Origin: Gammaproteobacteria bacterium UBA4475
GTDB lineage: Bacteria; Pseudomonadota; Gammaproteobacteria; Pseudomonadales; Azotimanducaceae
Direction of reading: 5' to 3'
Assembly: GCA_002389265.1 (NCBI GenBank)
Contig: DGOD01000093.1
Span: 1 to 10,219, forward strand
DNA length: 10,219 nt
The position numbers were made by a program, and so were the translations under genes. Each line of letters begins with the position of its first letter. The stretch's first letter is position 1. The notes beneath the pieces were generated by a model, which saw nothing but the letters and a program-made list of their open reading frames with translations, did not search any database and was not told the origin of the DNA. This document shows, piece after piece, positions 1-6,615 of the stretch.

Positions 1-311
1 TGGGCTTGGGAACCAGTGCCGCCAGCGGTTGCGGCCAGATCTTCATTGATTCCCGGCTGAAAATGAATGTGATGCCGTTCCAGGTGGGGTTTTGCCTTCC
101 ACATGGCTTGGTCAACGCCGCCCAGCGGACTGCCCCGGTAGCCGGACACAAAGCCAGCGGTATTGAGCCCCCGGGCGGCGTCGCGCTGGTGCTGCAGCAT
201 CGGCAGCCTCACCAGTGCCTCAACGCCTGTCATATAGGCGCGAGTTTGGTCGAGGGCGTATTTGTCATCCAGAGAGACTTTGCGCAATAAAGGACCTTTG
301 GCTTGTCCCAT
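1..311 (-). CDS. Indolepyruvate ferredoxin oxidoreductase family protein, N-terminal fragment
   Basis: This is the first ~103 codons of a gene that runs off the left edge. The translation starts MGQAKGPLLRKVSLDDKYAL and contains GVEALVRLPMLQHQRDAARG, then GLNTAGFVSGYRGSPLGG, and later FQPGINEDLAAT. These are hallmark segments at the start of the long, fused, TPP- and iron-sulfur-dependent 2-oxoacid (indolepyruvate) ferredoxin oxidoreductases. Full-length members are over 1,100 residues, so about nine tenths of the protein lies outside the window. The family oxidatively decarboxylates 2-oxo acids from amino-acid transamination to acyl-CoA, in the cytoplasm. The start is supported by AAGGGA about six bases upstream on the minus strand. 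An Lrp-type regulator is divergent 135 bp away, a usual arrangement for amino-acid catabolism genes. Family assignment is by recognised motifs; the exact substrate (aryl or branched-chain) cannot be told. Confidence 0.88.
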   Translation of the reverse strand, partial: MGQAKGPLLRKVSLDDKYALDQTRAYMTGVEALVRLPMLQHQRDAARGLNTAGFVSGYRGSPLGGVDQAMWKAKPHLERHHIHFQPGINEDLAATAGGTGSQA

Positions 312-391
312 GAGCTTCCCTTGATCTGCTTCAATATTGCCCCAGTGTGGCTCAGCGGGGCGGGTATTCTTATGCTATTTATGGCGCAGAG

Positions 392-423
392 CTTTAAAAA
401 AGGGAATAATTAGTCTTTAAAAA
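392..423. repeat. Direct repeat CTTTAAAAA in the oxidoreductase/Lrp intergenic region
   Basis: CTTTAAAAA occurs at 392-400 and again at 415-423, a 23-bp period close to two helical turns, in an AT-rich stretch between the divergent oxidoreductase and Lrp genes. Lrp-family proteins bind AT-rich, helically phased sites, so this could be a binding region for the adjacent regulator. A/T-run repeats arise easily by chance in such DNA. No convincing -35/-10 pair was found here for either gene. Confidence 0.3.
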
Positions 424-446
424 TAATTTCAAGAGATAATAATGCT

Positions 447-920
447 ATGAAAATGCAAAAATCCGACATTAAGATCCTTGCTGCGCTGCAGCATGATGCG
501 GATATCTCCACCTCAGATCTCGCAGCGAAGGTAAATCTCTCGCAATCACCCTGCTGGCGCCGAGTCAATAAATGTGAGGAGTCGGGGCTGATCAGGCGTC
601 GAGTGGCGTTGCTTGACCGACAAAAGCTGGGTCTGGAGGTGGTGGTATTCGCCACCGTCAATCTGAATCAGATCGGCAAACAGAATTTGCTGGCCTTTGA
701 GCGCACAGTTGAGAGTTATCCCGAGGTAGTGGAGTGCTACACCATGGCGGGAATCTGGGATTACATGCTCAAAATTATCTGTCGTGACATCCGCCACTAT
801 GAGGACTTTGTGCGCAATACGCTCTCTGCCTCAGACGCGATACGCGAACTGCATTCCCATATTGCGGTCACAGAAATCAAGAACACCACAGAGCTGCCGC
901 TAGTTGCCGAGTCGGAGTGA
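447..920 (+). CDS. Lrp/AsnC family transcriptional regulator (first copy)
   Basis: A 157-residue protein of normal Lrp/AsnC length. Residues ~5-50 form the N-terminal helix-turn-helix: SDIKILAALQHDADIST, then the recognition-helix region SQSPCWRRVNKCEESGLI (32-49), which matches the family's 'SPSPCWRRV' pattern. Residues ~63-152 are the RAM/ligand-binding beta-alpha sandwich, with PEVVECYTMAGIWDYMLKI (92-110) and the typical ending KNTTELPL. Such proteins form dimers to octamers and sense amino acids. The gene is divergent from the 2-oxoacid oxidoreductase, so that gene is the likeliest target, as for BkdR-like regulators; this is inference from position. AAGAGA at 431-436 is a weak ribosome site ten bases before ATG 447; an in-frame ATG at 453 is a possible alternative. 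It converges on the class V enzyme gene 59 bp downstream. Confidence 0.93.
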   Translation: MKMQKSDIKILAALQHDADISTSDLAAKVNLSQSPCWRRVNKCEESGLIRRRVALLDRQKLGLEVVVFATVNLNQIGKQNLLAFERTVESYPEVVECYTMAGIWDYMLKIICRDIRHYEDFVRNTLSASDAIRELHSHIAVTEIKNTTELPLVAESE

Positions 921-979
921 ACGCGTTGCAAACTCAATGACAGCAGCCTGAGGCTCGCGTTATGAGGACTCGGGAGTAC

Positions 980-2668
980 TCAATGGCCTTCGTGCGGCCG
1001 AAGAAACCAGCACAGCGACTCGGCCTTGCTAGGCCAGGGTGTGTGCTGGAAATGGTTGGCAGCCTGAAGCTGATGGGCCGTTGGAGCGCCTGACCGGAGC
1101 CGCTTCTCGGCGGCCGACAGGAGTTCGCCGGCCGTGGCGGGGGTGGCAGATACGGCGGGCTCCGTGACCTGCTCGATCCAGGCCAAGGCATCCAGTTTGG
1201 CGGGTGCCGTGTCGGGCGTATCTCGATGCCGCCACAGGCCTGATTGCGTATCGAGAGCGTACGAGGCCAATAGCCCGGCACCCCATTTTGCAATCAGCAG
1301 CATGGCATTGAGTATGTAATCCACCTCTTCGTCGGTGCAGAGCCAATGAAGATTGAACCGGACCCAACCGGGCCGCAGGCAGCCAAACTGTCGCTGAACT
1401 TGGGTGGCGAGCGCTTCGGAGTACTCGCGTGTCAAACCGAGCAGTGAATGCCCATAAGGACCGGCGCAGGAGCAGCCTCCGCGAGCCTGTATGCCGAACA
1501 GGTCGTTTAGCAGGCGCACTACAAACCCGTAATGCAATTCGCCTTGATCTGATCGAAACCGCAGAGAAAAAATCGGCAGCCCTTCACTATGCTGCGGGCC
1601 CAAAAGTTCCAGCCCTGGTGCTGTCCGAAGGCATTTTTCCGCGGTAGCTCTGTGCCGGCGCTCGATCTTTGCGATTCGCCCGTAGCCGATCTCTCGGGGA
1701 ATGCTGATCGCCATCGCGCCGCGGATAGACTCAACGATACCGGGTGTGCCGCCTTCTTCTCGATGCTCGGGGTCCGGGTGCCACTCGTGCCAATCGGGTG
1801 TGACATAACGCACTGTACCGCCACCGATTTGTGCGGGAACAGCATTACTGAGCAGGCTGCGCTTGACTGCCAATATGCCACTGCTTCCCGGGCCGCCGAT
1901 AAACTTGTGGGGAGAAAAGAAAACCGCATCAAGGGTTGCGCCGGCTACATTCATATCAATCGGAAGGTACGGCGCTCCCGCCGCGTAATCCCACACGGCG
2001 AGGGCGCCATGATCTTTGAGTATTCGGGTAATAGCGTCGACGTCTGACTGGACACCGGTGACATTTGAGGCAGCAGAGAAACTGCCGATAACCAGCCGCC
2101 GGCCGCCATGTTGGTTCAGTGTTTCGGTCAAGATAGGTTGGTCGATCGCTCCGTTGTGATCGAGCGGTATGCGGATGACGTCGGCGAATGCTTCGCGCCA
2201 GGGAAGTTCGTTGGAGTGGTGTTCGTATGGGCCGATCAAAATCAGTGGACGATCGACACCTGCCTGCTCACCACGGTCTAGTGACCGCAGGCCCAGCAGA
2301 TGAACCAGCGTATTGACGGCGGCGGTGGCGCCTGATCCACAAAAGATAAGCGCGTCGTCTGGACCCGCGTTAATGACGTCTTTTATCGTTTGACGGGCCC
2401 AATCCCGCAGTTGCCCGGTGTGCCGCCCGGTATGGGAGGCCTCCGAATGGGTGTTGGCGTAATGCGGCAAGACATCGCGCGAAATGGCGGCTTCAATCGA
2501 CGCCAGTCCACGACCACTTGCGGTGTGATCGCAATAGACCAGAGGCCGCTCGCCGTAGGGCGTCGTAATGTGAATATCGTGCCCGATAACCTGCAGACGC
2601 AGGGCCTCGATCAGGTTTTCTGCATTGCTCATTGCGTCATTCGTTGCGTTGTTCATTGCGTTGTTCAT
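980..2668 (-). CDS. Class V aminotransferase / cysteine desulfurase-like PLP enzyme with C-terminal extension
   Basis: A 562-residue fold-type I PLP enzyme, presumably cytoplasmic. Seen: CDHTASGRG (46-54) near the N-terminus; a GSGATAAVN phosphate-binding loop (111-119); YEHHSNELPW (148-157); WDYAAGAP with the cofactor-contacting Asp227; SPHKFIGGPGSSG with the Schiff-base lysine Lys255; and ARGGCSCAGPYGH (395-407), where cysteine desulfurases carry their catalytic-loop Cys. The protein is longer than the usual ~400-residue desulfurase: about 100 residues after ~460 form a tail with LWRHRDTPD that I cannot assign. It may act as an amino-acid lyase or aminotransferase rather than a housekeeping desulfurase, as no iron-sulfur assembly genes adjoin. 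A divergent Lrp-type regulator supports an amino-acid substrate. The start is uncertain: 12-bp repeats supply ATGs at 2668, 2656 and 2632, none with a clear Shine-Dalgarno; the 2632 start (MSNAENLIEAL) gives 550 residues. Confidence 0.9.
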   Translation of the reverse strand: MNNAMNNATNDAMSNAENLIEALRLQVIGHDIHITTPYGERPLVYCDHTASGRGLASIEAAISRDVLPHYANTHSEASHTGRHTGQLRDWARQTIKDVINAGPDDALIFCGSGATAAVNTLVHLLGLRSLDRGEQAGVDRPLILIGPYEHHSNELPWREAFADVIRIPLDHNGAIDQPILTETLNQHGGRRLVIGSFSAASNVTGVQSDVDAITRILKDHGALAVWDYAAGAPYLPIDMNVAGATLDAVFFSPHKFIGGPGSSGILAVKRSLLSNAVPAQIGGGTVRYVTPDWHEWHPDPEHREEGGTPGIVESIRGAMAISIPREIGYGRIAKIERRHRATAEKCLRTAPGLELLGPQHSEGLPIFSLRFRSDQGELHYGFVVRLLNDLFGIQARGGCSCAGPYGHSLLGLTREYSEALATQVQRQFGCLRPGWVRFNLHWLCTDEEVDYILNAMLLIAKWGAGLLASYALDTQSGLWRHRDTPDTAPAKLDALAWIEQVTEPAVSATPATAGELLSAAEKRLRSGAPTAHQLQAANHFQHTPWPSKAESLCWFLRPHEGH

Positions 2669-2680
2669 TGCGTTGCTCAG
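2621..2680. repeat. 12-bp tandem repeat (five units) spanning the start of the class V enzyme gene
   Basis: Five consecutive 12-bp units, consensus TGCGTTGYTCAT on the plus strand, begin at 2621, 2633, 2645, 2657 and 2669. The units at 2645 and 2657 are identical, and a degenerate sixth follows at 2681-2692. Read on the minus strand, the units encode four-residue blocks: LSNA (upstream of the ATG), MNNA, MNNA, TNDA and MSNA. Three of the five contain an in-frame ATG. The period is a multiple of three, so copy-number change would preserve the frame while altering the number of start codons and the distance to the promoter. Confidence 0.9.
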
Positions 2681-2758
2681 TGCATTGTGGGTGCTCGGTG
2701 GCGGGGCGGGACCAGACAGGGCGCATCAGCGGAGGGAGTGGGTATCTACAATACGACT

Positions 2759-2788
2759 TTGATTGCACACAATGGGTGCAAATATCTC
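2759..2788 (+). promoter_or_regulatory. Candidate operator and promoter for the second Lrp regulator
   Basis: A perfect inverted repeat, TTGCAC (2763-2768), seven-base spacer, GTGCAA (2776-2781), lies in the gap between the divergent class V enzyme and Lrp genes. It sits mostly between a possible -35 (TTGATT, 2759-2764) and a poor -10 (TATCTC, 2783-2788) pointing toward the Lrp gene. A further half-site-like TGCAC occurs at 2806-2810. AsnC/Lrp proteins often bind dyads and repress their own genes, so autoregulation is plausible. The dyad is directly visible; the promoter assignment is weak. Confidence 0.5.
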
Positions 2789-2862
2789 AATAAAGTCTTT
2801 TGTTATGCACGAATAGAGCGTAAAAAAGGTTTTAATGATCAAAAAATTCGAGATTAATAGTT

Positions 2863-3327
2863 ATGGCGCAATACGAGCCCATCGGTGCAACAGACCGAAA
2901 AATCCTACGAGCATTGCAACGAGATAGCGCTGAACCCATATCAGATCTGGCGGCACGATGTGGCCTGTCCCGATCAGCATGCAGCCGCCGCATCGCGCGG
3001 TTAGCCGAGCTGGGTGTGATCGAGCGATCGGTAGCGCTGCTCTCGCAAGCCAAGCTGGGTTTGGGGTTGACGGTCTTTATTTCGGTTAAAACCAGCCAAC
3101 ATAACGCCGCCTGGTCTCATCAATTTCAGGCGATCGTGGAGAAACTCCCCGGTATTCTCGAAGTGCATCGCCTTGGCGGTGATATCGACTATCTCTTGAA
3201 GGCAGTTGTGCCTGATATGCCTGGCTACGATGCGCTCTATCAGCAGCTCATCAAAGCGGATCTGTTTGATGTGAGCGCTCGGTTTGTGATGGAAACGATG
3301 AAGCAAACTACGGAGCTTCCTTTGTAG
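2863..3327 (+). CDS. Lrp/AsnC family transcriptional regulator (second copy)
   Basis: A 154-residue Lrp/AsnC protein, paralogous to the one at 447-920 but clearly diverged. The helix-turn-helix spans ~10-54: TDRKILRALQRDSAEPISDL, then SRSACSRRIARLAELGVIE. The RAM effector domain spans ~65-153, with LPGILEVHRLGGDIDYLLKA (95-114), and the protein ends MKQTTELPL, the same closing motif as the first copy. It lacks the more common 'CW' in the recognition helix (AC instead). GAGA at 2850-2853 is a weak ribosome site nine bases from ATG 2863. The gene is divergent from the class V PLP enzyme, its likeliest regulatory target along with itself, because an inverted repeat lies in the shared upstream gap. 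The amino-acid ligand is unknown. Confidence 0.92.
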   Translation: MAQYEPIGATDRKILRALQRDSAEPISDLAARCGLSRSACSRRIARLAELGVIERSVALLSQAKLGLGLTVFISVKTSQHNAAWSHQFQAIVEKLPGILEVHRLGGDIDYLLKAVVPDMPGYDALYQQLIKADLFDVSARFVMETMKQTTELPL

Positions 3328-3576
3328 CAGCTGTTCAAGACTCGTTGGGCACTTGCGAGGCGCCTGACCGGTTGAGTTCCCAACCCAAAGCGGACTTTCA
3401 TTAAACGAAGAGAAATAGCCAATACTTGCCGCCCAGATCTAAAATCTATACTCCCTGGTATTCGCCATTCATTTGCTAGTGCCTTGAGAACTTTGATGGG
3501 TGAGCTTGCGGTACATTTCGAATCTTCGCACTGCTCTGGAAACGTTCTGAGGAAGACTCTAAATCAAGGCATCGTA

Positions 3577-4203
3577 CTAATTCGCTGATGTCGCGCTCTT
3601 CTTGGTGGCCGAGACCCCTACATTCTTCTTTGTAACAATCAAAACACTCAACGTTTCGGTAAACGCTTCGGCGTCCATTTCATGGTCAAATAATTGATGT
3701 ATACCAATTCCACTCATCAAGTATCGTAGCGATCGAGCGGTCACATCGAGTCCAAGTGGCAGAGCTATTTCGCCTTGATCAACGAATTGAGCCAGATGAG
3801 TCTTAACCCACGAAAAGATTTTCCGGTCATTCTCAGCTAGTACAGCGGCAAGCTCCTTATTATCCTGCGCCTCAGCTGCCAGATTCAGGTCGGTCAGAAA
3901 GAACTGCAGCATCGCTGGATCTGTTCTTATGTCACTCGACGATTGAAGAAAATTGCAAAAATCTTGCCAGCTTGCGAACACCATTTCATCCATCGGTTCG
4001 CCATAGGCCATCATTGTCATCGCGGACAGAATTTCAGTCTTATCCTTGAAATGGATGTACAAAGTGCCGACGGCTAACTTTGCCTCGTTACAGATTGTGC
4101 GCACGGATGTTTTTTGAAACCCGAGCTTCGAGATGCATCGAAATGCCGCCTCAATGATTCTTTGTCGTTGATCTTGCATGTATTTTTCATCGCGTACCGG
4201 CAT
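3577..4203 (-). CDS. TetR/AcrR family transcriptional regulator
   Basis: A 208-residue protein of typical TetR length. The N-terminal DNA-binding domain spans ~13-60: RQRIIEAAFRCISKLGFQKT is the first helix, followed by SVRTICNEAKLAVGTLYIHF (33-52), the canonical TetR helix-turn-helix with the 'GTLYxHFxxKxEI' signature. The remaining ~145 helical residues are the ligand-binding and dimerisation part, not conserved enough to name an inducer. The start at 4203 is supported by GAGGA six bases upstream on the minus strand. The gene is divergent from a TonB receptor-hydrolase operon, and inverted AATGAACA/TGTTCATT half-sites lie over that operon's promoter, so local repression relieved by a substrate-related ligand is the most likely role. 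The Lys/Ser/Thr-rich C-terminus (TKKSATSAN) is unremarkable. No convincing terminator was found downstream. Confidence 0.93.
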   Translation of the reverse strand: MPVRDEKYMQDQRQRIIEAAFRCISKLGFQKTSVRTICNEAKLAVGTLYIHFKDKTEILSAMTMMAYGEPMDEMVFASWQDFCNFLQSSSDIRTDPAMLQFFLTDLNLAAEAQDNKELAAVLAENDRKIFSWVKTHLAQFVDQGEIALPLGLDVTARSLRYLMSGIGIHQLFDHEMDAEAFTETLSVLIVTKKNVGVSATKKSATSAN

Positions 4204-4256
4204 TCCTAGTCCTCAATTTGTGCCTGTTTGTGACCATCTTGTACGCCTAGTGTAAT

Positions 4257-4285
4257 TTGACACGACAAAAATGAACAGCTATCAT
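4257..4285 (+). promoter_or_regulatory. Sigma70-type promoter of the TonB receptor operon
   Basis: TTGACA (4257-4262, all six consensus bases) is followed by a 17-bp spacer and TATCAT (4280-4285, five of six). Transcription would start near 4291-4293, giving a leader of about 95 nt before the receptor ATG at 4387. It is by far the best promoter-like match I saw in the window. An unregulated promoter this strong would be costly for an outer-membrane receptor, which fits repression by the adjacent TetR protein. Confidence 0.75.
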
Positions 4286-4308
4286 TTTAAAACTGAGCAA
4301 TGTTCATT
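4270..4308. promoter_or_regulatory. Candidate TetR operator (inverted AATGAACA / TGTTCATT)
   Basis: AATGAACA (4270-4277) and its exact reverse complement TGTTCATT (4301-4308) are 31 bp apart, about three helical turns. The left half lies in the promoter spacer and the right half just past the predicted start site, so bound protein would block polymerase. The right half is also part of a local imperfect palindrome, CAATG-TT-CATTG (4298-4309). On the minus strand the left half overlaps a possible weak -35 (TGTTCA) 17 bp from TACACT, facing the TetR gene, so autoregulation is possible. A 23-bp gap between arms is longer than in a classic TetR operator; two separate sites are an alternative reading. 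Confidence 0.5.
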
Positions 4309-4328
4309 GTTATCGCGCTCGGGTCAAT

Positions 4329-4357
4329 CCTCAGCTTGGTTCCTTACTAAGCTGAGG
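4329..4357 (+). promoter_or_regulatory. Strong stem-loop in the TonB receptor mRNA leader
   Basis: CCTCAGCTTGGT (4329-4340) pairs with ACTAAGCTGAGG (4346-4357): 12 base pairs including one G-U, around a five-base loop TCCTT. It lies in the predicted leader, 29 nt before the receptor ATG. No T-run follows on either strand, so it is not an intrinsic terminator. It could stabilise the mRNA 5' end, bind a protein, or influence translation; the loop UCCUU can in principle pair with the AGGGG ribosome site at 4374-4378, with two G-U pairs. The structure is visible; any function is inference. Confidence 0.6.
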
Positions 4358-4386
4358 GAAAACAGATAGTTATAGGGGGCGAGACA

Positions 4387-6570
4387 ATGCAGTCACATAA
4401 AGTTCTGATCACGGCTATAGCCGCAACAGCCATTCTATCCTCACCGATTACCTCACTGGCTCAGGAATCCGATGCCTCCTTTCTTGAGGAGATCGTCGTA
4501 ACCGCTACCAAACGAGATCAACGTCTAATCGACGTGCCAATGAGCTTGTCGGCAATCGATGAAGAAAGCCTTGTACGAATCGCTGCTGACAATTTCGAGG
4601 GTTTCGTCGGGCAGGTGCCGGGACTGATACAAAACTCGAACGGTGCCAACGCGTCAAAATTCTCGATCCGAGGTATCACTACTTCGGTGAATCAAAATAA
4701 TACTCAAGCACCAGTCGCCGTCTACCAGGATGACTTGCCGGTACTTGATTCGTTCGCATCATTGGCCACACCCGATTTGCGACTATTCGATGTTAACCGG
4801 GTGGAAGTGCTTCGAGGTCCCCAGGGCACACTTTTTGGATCCGGCGCCCTCGGTGGTGCCATCAGAATTATTACGAACAAACCTGACGCGAGCGGATTTG
4901 CTTCGACGCTAGCCGCCTCTGTCTCGACGATCGAAGGCGGCGACGAGTCTTTCGGTATCAACGCAATGGTTAACATACCGCTAATCGAGGACTCGTTGGC
5001 ACTGCGCGCCGTTGTTTACTCAAGAAACGATGGTGGTTACGTAGACAATACGACTCGCGGCGAAAGCAACGTCGATTCTCAGGACTCGATCGGTGGACGT
5101 TTGATGTTGGGTTGGCACCCGAGCGAGGATCTTTCGATCTTGCTTTCGGTAAGCGCTCAGGACGACGAACCGAATGATCGCGCGTTCAGCCGGGTAGATG
5201 GGCCGAATGATGAGTATGACTCTGTGATCAAAGAGCCAGTACTATTCGATTCTGCGACACAAAATCTAACGATTGACTACGATCTTAGTGCCGCAACCCT
5301 CACATCTTCAACGACGTTCTCTGATCGAAATGAAGAAGTTCGATCCGACGCATCGGGTGCCCTAGGGCCAGTCGCAGGAGCATTTGGACTTCCACCTGTC
5401 GTTGGCGTCAGGAGCGCCAGTGAGAGCGATGTATTCGCACAAGAGATTCGCCTGACCTCCAGCAACGACTCGCAGTTCGATTGGATCATCGGCGCCTTCT
5501 ATCGAGACTCAAAACGAAACGCCAGTGAAAACGCCACAGCAGCGGGGCTCGATGCAATACTGACGATTATTGGCCTCCCAATAGCAGGCGATCCCTATCC
5601 GGAGGATGCGCTATTCGGCTCGGTGTTGACGATCGACACAACGGAAACGGCAGTTTTCGGCGAATTTACGTACAACTTTAGCGACACGTTATCGGCAACG
5701 TTAGGAGCTCGCTGGTTCGAGAACGAACAAAGTCTGACAACTATGACTGGTGGTCCGTTGGGAGCAGGTCAACCGGCAACCGCTCGAGGCACTACCGAGA
5801 ATGAGGTGACACCGAAACTTTCATTGTCATTCCGTCCAAACGAGTCAACTCACTATTATTTGACGGCTGCGCAAGGCTACCGCGTTGGTCAAAGCAACTT
5901 TCAGTTGCCTGTAATTCCGGGCATCCCAGAGTCACCAGCGGACTACGCGGCCGACAGTTTGTGGAACTACGAATTAGGGACAAAGTCATCGGTATTGGGC
6001 GGGCGGCTAACCGTTGAAGCAGCTGCGTTTTTCATCGACTGGAAAGATATTCAGTTGACGCAAACAAACCCGATCGGATTTGCCTACGTAAACAATGCCG
6101 GCGACGCTACGTCTAAAGGTGCCGAACTTTCCCTGACCTTCGCACCAAGCCTTAGCTGGACCATGGGTACCGCGATTGCATATACCAAGACTCGCATCGA
6201 GTCCGTACTTCCTGGCGCGGTCGCGACAGTGGGAGACGAGCTTCCGGGTGCTGCAGAATGGAAAACAGCCACCTATTTGCAGTGGAACCACGACCTAAGT
6301 TCGGGCGCGCAGGGCTTTGCGCGAATTGATCACCAGTACGTATCGGACGCGTTCAACCTGCTCAACAACGCTACATCGCCGAAAACGGATCAATATCACC
6401 TACTCAATATGAATCTCGGGGTGGATTTCGGTCGCTGGGAGCTAGGTCTCTTTGCAAAAAACCTGACGAATACCCATGAGATTGTGAACTATCTCATCGG
6501 TTTGAACGGTATTACCACTGTCAGGTTGCGACCGAGACAAATCGGCCTGTCAATTCGTGCCGAATTCTAG
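4387..6570 (+). CDS. TonB-dependent outer-membrane receptor
   Basis: A 727-residue outer-membrane transporter. A signal peptide covers ~1-25 (VLITAIAATAILSSPITSLA, cleavage near LA/QE). The TonB box region is EEIVVTATKRDQ (34-45), followed by the plug domain (~46-166), which ends in the conserved VEVLRGPQGTLFGSGALGGA (139-158) and IRIITNKP. The rest is a 22-strand-type beta barrel, with a TAAQGYRVGQSNF strand late in the protein, closing with LRPRQIGLSIRAEF and a terminal Phe as expected for barrel insertion. It would import a scarce or bulky substrate with energy from TonB-ExbBD, none of which is encoded here. AGGGGG (4374-4379), seven bases before ATG, sets the start. Two hydrolase genes follow 45 bp downstream, so the cargo is probably what they cleave, likely peptide-like rather than a siderophore; this is inference from context. 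Confidence 0.95.
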   Translation: MQSHKVLITAIAATAILSSPITSLAQESDASFLEEIVVTATKRDQRLIDVPMSLSAIDEESLVRIAADNFEGFVGQVPGLIQNSNGANASKFSIRGITTSVNQNNTQAPVAVYQDDLPVLDSFASLATPDLRLFDVNRVEVLRGPQGTLFGSGALGGAIRIITNKPDASGFASTLAASVSTIEGGDESFGINAMVNIPLIEDSLALRAVVYSRNDGGYVDNTTRGESNVDSQDSIGGRLMLGWHPSEDLSILLSVSAQDDEPNDRAFSRVDGPNDEYDSVIKEPVLFDSATQNLTIDYDLSAATLTSSTTFSDRNEEVRSDASGALGPVAGAFGLPPVVGVRSASESDVFAQEIRLTSSNDSQFDWIIGAFYRDSKRNASENATAAGLDAILTIIGLPIAGDPYPEDALFGSVLTIDTTETAVFGEFTYNFSDTLSATLGARWFENEQSLTTMTGGPLGAGQPATARGTTENEVTPKLSLSFRPNESTHYYLTAAQGYRVGQSNFQLPVIPGIPESPADYAADSLWNYELGTKSSVLGGRLTVEAAAFFIDWKDIQLTQTNPIGFAYVNNAGDATSKGAELSLTFAPSLSWTMGTAIAYTKTRIESVLPGAVATVGDELPGAAEWKTATYLQWNHDLSSGAQGFARIDHQYVSDAFNLLNNATSPKTDQYHLLNMNLGVDFGRWELGLFAKNLTNTHEIVNYLIGLNGITTVRLRPRQIGLSIRAEF

Positions 6571-6615
6571 ATCAACGTTTCGTAGCAGAGCTTACATGTC
6601 GACAAAGGAATCCCA

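Noticed and set aside
945..955. AGCC-TGA-GGCT hairpin between the convergent first Lrp gene and class V enzyme gene, considered as a shared terminator.
   Set aside because: The stem has only four base pairs and no T-run on either strand.
1519..1932. Long antisense and overlapping frames across the class V enzyme gene (also 1589-2047 and 2390-2857).
   Set aside because: They are open by composition in a GC-rich gene; the sense frame carries all PLP-enzyme motifs.
1..3330. Idea that the window joins two DNA segments of different origin, because spot counts suggest slightly higher GC in the left enzyme gene than in the receptor gene.
   Set aside because: Only a few lines were counted by eye, values vary widely within each half, and there is no integrase, tRNA or flanking repeat at the boundary.
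3344..3384. GTTGGG ... CCCAAC inverted repeat downstream of the second Lrp gene.
   Set aside because: Six-base arms separated by 29 bases with no T-run are expected by chance; no function can be supported. The rest of the 3328-3576 gap showed no better signal.
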